From positions 1 to 8,692 of the forward strand of contig SKMM01000406.1 in the NCBI GenBank assembly GCA_007121055.1: DNA of 8,692 nucleotides, read 5' to 3'. Under the pieces are notes generated by a model that saw only the letters and a list, made by a program, of their open reading frames with translations, was not told the origin of the DNA and did not search any database. The translations under genes were made by a program, and so were the position numbers. Numbering within the stretch: the stretch's first letter is position 1; every line of letters starts with the position of its first letter. This document shows, in pieces, positions 6,638 through 8,692 of the stretch. The stretch is from Paracoccaceae bacterium (GTDB lineage: Bacteria > Pseudomonadota > Alphaproteobacteria > Rhodobacterales > Rhodobacteraceae).

Positions 6638-6643
6638 TCAGCG
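6632..6643. repeat. 12-bp palindrome at the parB/hemW convergent junction
   Basis: CGCTGATCAGCG is a perfect palindrome centred on the boundary between two abutting stop codons: TGA of parB at 6635-6637 and TGA of hemW read from 6640 to 6638. It arises because both genes end in CGC TGA. It has almost no loop and no T-tract, so it is not a convincing intrinsic terminator for either strand. Confidence 0.6.
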
Positions 6644-7789
6644 CGCGAGCAACGCCTCTAGCACCCGATTGAGCAACAGCCGCCCCCGCGCCGTCACGCT
6701 GAGGCGCTCGCCTGCCTGCAGCAGTCCATCCTTAACCAACCCATTGATAATGCTGGGATTCAGCCTTAAGCCCAGCCCCTCTAGCCGCGCCATCGACACG
6801 CCCTCCGCCAGCCGCAGCCCCATCATCAGCACCTCCTCGGCACTTTCCTCCCGCGAAACTGCGGCCTCCTCCGCCACGGCTTCCCCAGCCTCGACCCGCC
6901 GGAGCCAGTCCCCCGGCGCGGCCACCGCCTCGGTCGCCATCCGGACCCCGGCCAGTGTCAGCCGCCCATGCGCCCCGGGGCCGATCCCGACCCAGTCGCC
7001 CGAGCGCCAGTAGACCAGATTGTGCCGCGACTCCGCCCCCGGCCGCGCATGGTTCGACACCTCATAGCCCGGCAGCCCCGCCGCCGCGCACAGCTCCTGC
7101 GTGACCTCATACATCTCCACCGCCCGGTCCTCGTCCGGCAGCCCGCGCAACCCCCCCGCCGCCTGCCGGTCCCAGAACGCCGTCCCCGGCTCCACCGTCA
7201 GCTGATAGAGCGACAGGTGATCCACGGCCATTTCCAGCGCTGCCCCCAGCTCCGACCGCCAGTCCGCCACGCTCTGGTCCTGCCGCGCATAGATCAGGTC
7301 GAAACTCACCCGGTTGAAGGCCCGCCGCGCGATGTCGAACGCCGCCCGCGCCTCGGCGGCCGAGTGCAACCGGCCGAGGCGCCGCAACGACGCGTCATCC
7401 AGCGCCTGCACGCCCATGGACACCCGGTTCACCCCCGCATCGCGGTAGCCGGCGAAGCGTCCCGCCTCCACGGAGGTCGGGTTGGCCTCCAGCGTGACCT
7501 CGAGGTCATTGGCCACGGGCCAGCCCGCCCGCACGGTCTCCAGCACCGCTCCCACAACCTCGGGCTCCATGAGCGAGGGCGTGCCACCCCCGAAGAACAC
7601 GCTGCCCACGACCCGCTCGGGCACCCGCTCGGCCGCCGCCGCGATCTGCCGCACATAGGCCTTCAACCAGCGCTTCTGGTCGATCCGCGCCACCACATGG
7701 CTGTTGAAGTCGCAATAGGGGCATTTGGCCTGGCAAAAGGGCCAATGCACATAGACGCCGAACCCTCCGTGGCGCCAGTCCTCAGTCAC
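6638..7789 (-). CDS. hemW: Radical SAM heme chaperone HemW (HemN-like)
   Basis: HemW is a radical-SAM protein related to coproporphyrinogen III dehydrogenase HemN but thought to bind heme and deliver it to target proteins. With GTG at 7789 it has 383 residues, the usual HemW length. The cluster motif is CQAKCPYCDF (Cys19, Cys23, Cys26), which lacks the extra cysteine of the HemN CxxxCxxCxC form; this supports HemW. Other motifs: SAM-binding FGGGTPSLM 66-74, EANPTS 101-106, SMGVQAL 124-130, NLVYW and GIGPGAH about 257-274, and a C-terminal HemN_C-like winged-helix region about 315-375. The frame is open far upstream into rdgB, but family length and position of the cysteines choose 7789, where GTG overlaps the rdgB stop in GTGA. 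Older annotations may call it coproporphyrinogen oxidase; that activity is unlikely. Confidence 0.95.
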   Translation of the reverse strand: MTEDWRHGGFGVYVHWPFCQAKCPYCDFNSHVVARIDQKRWLKAYVRQIAAAAERVPERVVGSVFFGGGTPSLMEPEVVGAVLETVRAGWPVANDLEVTLEANPTSVEAGRFAGYRDAGVNRVSMGVQALDDASLRRLGRLHSAAEARAAFDIARRAFNRVSFDLIYARQDQSVADWRSELGAALEMAVDHLSLYQLTVEPGTAFWDRQAAGGLRGLPDEDRAVEMYEVTQELCAAAGLPGYEVSNHARPGAESRHNLVYWRSGDWVGIGPGAHGRLTLAGVRMATEAVAAPGDWLRRVEAGEAVAEEAAVSREESAEEVLMMGLRLAEGVSMARLEGLGLRLNPSIINGLVKDGLLQAGERLSVTARGRLLLNRVLEALLAR

Positions 7790-8394
7790 AGGGCGGCCGC
7801 CACCAGCGCCCGGAAGGCTACGCCCCGGTGGCTCATCCGGTTCTTCTCCCACCGGTCCATCTCGCCGAAGGTCTCCGCATGCCCGTCCGGCTGGAAGATC
7901 GGATCGTATCCGTGCCCCCTGTCGCCCCGCCCTGGCCACACGATCCGCCCCTCCACGCGCCCCTCCACGGCGACCTCCGCGCCATCGGGCCACACCAGCA
8001 CCAGCGCACAGCAGAACGCCGCCCGCGGCGCCTCCGCCCCCACCGCCTGCAACTCTCGCCACACGCGCTCCATCGCCTTCCCGAAATCGCGCCCCGCCCC
8101 GGTCTCGGCCCAATCGGCCGTATGCACCCCCGGAGCGTCCCCCAGAGCCTCCACCGCCAGCCCGGAATCATCCGCCAGCGCCGGCAACCCCGTGGCCAGC
8201 GCCGCCGCCTTCGCCTTCAGCCGCGCGTTTCCCGTGAAACTCTCCTCCGTCTCCTCCGGCACCGGCAAGCCCAGGGCGCCGGCCGAGGTCACCTCCACCC
8301 CATACGGCGCCATCAGCGCCGCGATCTCCTCCATCTTGCCCATGTTATGCGTGGCCACCACCAGCCGGTCGCCCCGCGCCAGACGCCGGCTCAC
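7786..8394 (-). CDS. rdgB: dITP/XTP pyrophosphatase RdgB (HAM1 family)
   Basis: This enzyme hydrolyses non-canonical purine nucleoside triphosphates (dITP, ITP, XTP) to monophosphates and pyrophosphate, keeping them out of DNA and RNA. It has 202 residues, normal for the family. Motifs: ATHNMGKMEEI 14-24 (phosphate-binding N-terminal segment), FTGNARLKA 53-61 with conserved Lys60, LADDSGLAVEALGDAPG 73-89 with the catalytic aspartates D75/D76, HGYDPIFQPDGH 161-172, and EKNRMSHRG 183-191. The start is GTG at 8394, which overlaps the rph stop in GTGA; AGAAGGG lies six bases upstream of it. The 3' end has an identical GTGA overlap with hemW. Codons 51-58 contain a sequence one base away from the 14-bp parS core. 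Confidence 0.96.
   Translation of the reverse strand: MSRRLARGDRLVVATHNMGKMEEIAALMAPYGVEVTSAGALGLPVPEETEESFTGNARLKAKAAALATGLPALADDSGLAVEALGDAPGVHTADWAETGAGRDFGKAMERVWRELQAVGAEAPRAAFCCALVLVWPDGAEVAVEGRVEGRIVWPGRGDRGHGYDPIFQPDGHAETFGEMDRWEKNRMSHRGVAFRALVAAAL
8227..8240. promoter_or_regulatory. parS-like sequence with one core mismatch (possible weak ParB site)
   Basis: Read on the - strand, GTTTCACGGGAAAC differs from the 14-bp parS core GTTTCACGTGAAAC at one position; two further mismatches appear if the outer bases of the 16-bp form are counted. It lies in rdgB codons for the conserved Ser-Phe-Thr-Gly-Asn-Ala segment, which could produce the likeness by chance. Against that, the match depends on AGT for Ser and GGA for Gly, choices not typical of this high-G+C gene. 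It is about 3.9 kb from parS site 2. Binding is unproven. Confidence 0.35.
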
Positions 8395-8692
8395 AGCGCG
8401 CCCTTCTGGGCGGCCACCAGCGTCGCCACGCCGTCCGAGGCCATGCCCAGCAGCCGGTCGAGATCCTCCCGCGCGAAGGTCGCCCCCTCGGCCGACATCT
8501 GCACCTCGATCAGCCGTCCAGCCCCGGTCATGACGAAATTCCCGTCCACCCCGGCCATGCTGTCCTCGGCGTAATCCAGATCCAGCACCGGCTGGCCGGC
8601 ATAGACCCCGGCACTGACCGCCGCGACGTGATCCACGATCGGATCGGAGGTCAGGACGCCGGCCTTCATCAGCTTGTTCACCGCCAGCCGCA
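8391..8692 (-). CDS. rph: Ribonuclease PH, C-terminal part (5' end outside window)
   Basis: RNase PH is a phosphate-dependent 3'-5' exoribonuclease that trims tRNA 3' ends. About 99 C-terminal residues are visible; the family is about 238 residues long, so the N-terminal 60% lies beyond the right edge. The frame stays open to the window end (the last codons read Arg-Leu-Ala-Val-Asn-Lys-Leu), so the GTG at 8681 is internal and not a start. Recognisable conserved segments, in order, are VNKLMKAG, AAVSAGV, DLDYAEDS, DGNFVMTGAGRLIEVQ and SAEGATF, followed by the C-terminal helix ending in VAAQKGAL. The stop overlaps the rdgB GTG start in GTGA, which marks rph, rdgB and hemW as one cotranscribed group. 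Confidence 0.94.
   Translation of the reverse strand, partial: RLAVNKLMKAGVLTSDPIVDHVAAVSAGVYAGQPVLDLDYAEDSMAGVDGNFVMTGAGRLIEVQMSAEGATFAREDLDRLLGMASDGVATLVAAQKGAL
8401..8407 (-). promoter_or_regulatory. Shine-Dalgarno-like sequence before the rdgB GTG start
   Basis: Read on the - strand, AGAAGGG ends six bases before GTG at 8394. It lies within the last codons of rph and supports the GTG start that forms the GTGA overlap. Confidence 0.55.

Noticed and set aside
6846..6859. Val-Ser-Arg-Glu-coding segment in hemW resembling the parS-derived peptide of rsmG
   Set aside because: On the - strand the DNA reads GTTTCGCGGGAGGA, five mismatches from the parS core and not palindromic.
7790..8113. N-terminal extension of hemW into rdgB
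   Set aside because: The 108 extra residues are a Gly/Arg-rich shadow of rdgB. HemW proteins begin shortly before the CxxxCxxC motif, which fits GTG 7789.
6968..8533. Open frame of 521 codons on the + strand opposite hemW, rdgB and rph
   Set aside because: It is antisense to three clear genes and has the Arg/Pro/His-rich low-complexity composition of a shadow frame, with no motif.

Overview
The window is a gene-dense, high-G+C stretch of core chromosome, most likely from an alphaproteobacterium of the order Rhodobacterales. Three things point there: the gene order rho-mnmE-mnmG-rsmG-parA-parB meeting a convergent rph-rdgB-hemW group, the protein signatures, and two perfect copies of the parS sequence. 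The order and genus are inferences from recalled gene order and have not been tested by a search. No mobile element, tRNA, rRNA, CRISPR array or accessory system is visible.

Layout. On the + strand: rho (5' end cut off by the window edge), mnmE, mnmG, rsmG, parA, parB. They are packed with gaps of 1-17 nt or overlaps of 8-14 nt, so they probably form one long transcription unit. On the - strand, read from the right edge: rph (5' end cut off), rdgB, hemW, linked by two identical 4-nt GTGA stop/start overlaps. The two groups converge with no intergenic base: the parB stop codon is followed directly by the complement of the hemW stop codon. No stretch of even 50 bases lacks a gene, so there is no room for a classical intergenic promoter or terminator.

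Functions. MnmE and MnmG together modify the wobble uridine of certain tRNAs; RsmG methylates 16S rRNA; Rho terminates transcription. ParA, ParB and parS form the chromosome-segregation system. Both perfect parS sites lie inside this cluster: one overlaps the mnmG start codon and the other lies in the first codons of rsmG, so the DNA-binding site is read as protein in two different frames. A third, one-mismatch parS-like sequence lies in rdgB. The - strand group encodes RNase PH, a nucleotide-pool-cleaning pyrophosphatase and a radical-SAM heme chaperone.

No new biological system was found. The best leads are: the coding parS sites and the near-match in rdgB; a sharp reversal of G/C strand bias across mnmG-rsmG that ignores gene direction and has the opposite sign to a textbook origin; an A+T-rich rare-codon patch in mnmE holding a perfect 9-bp inverted repeat; and an altered G4 motif in MnmE.
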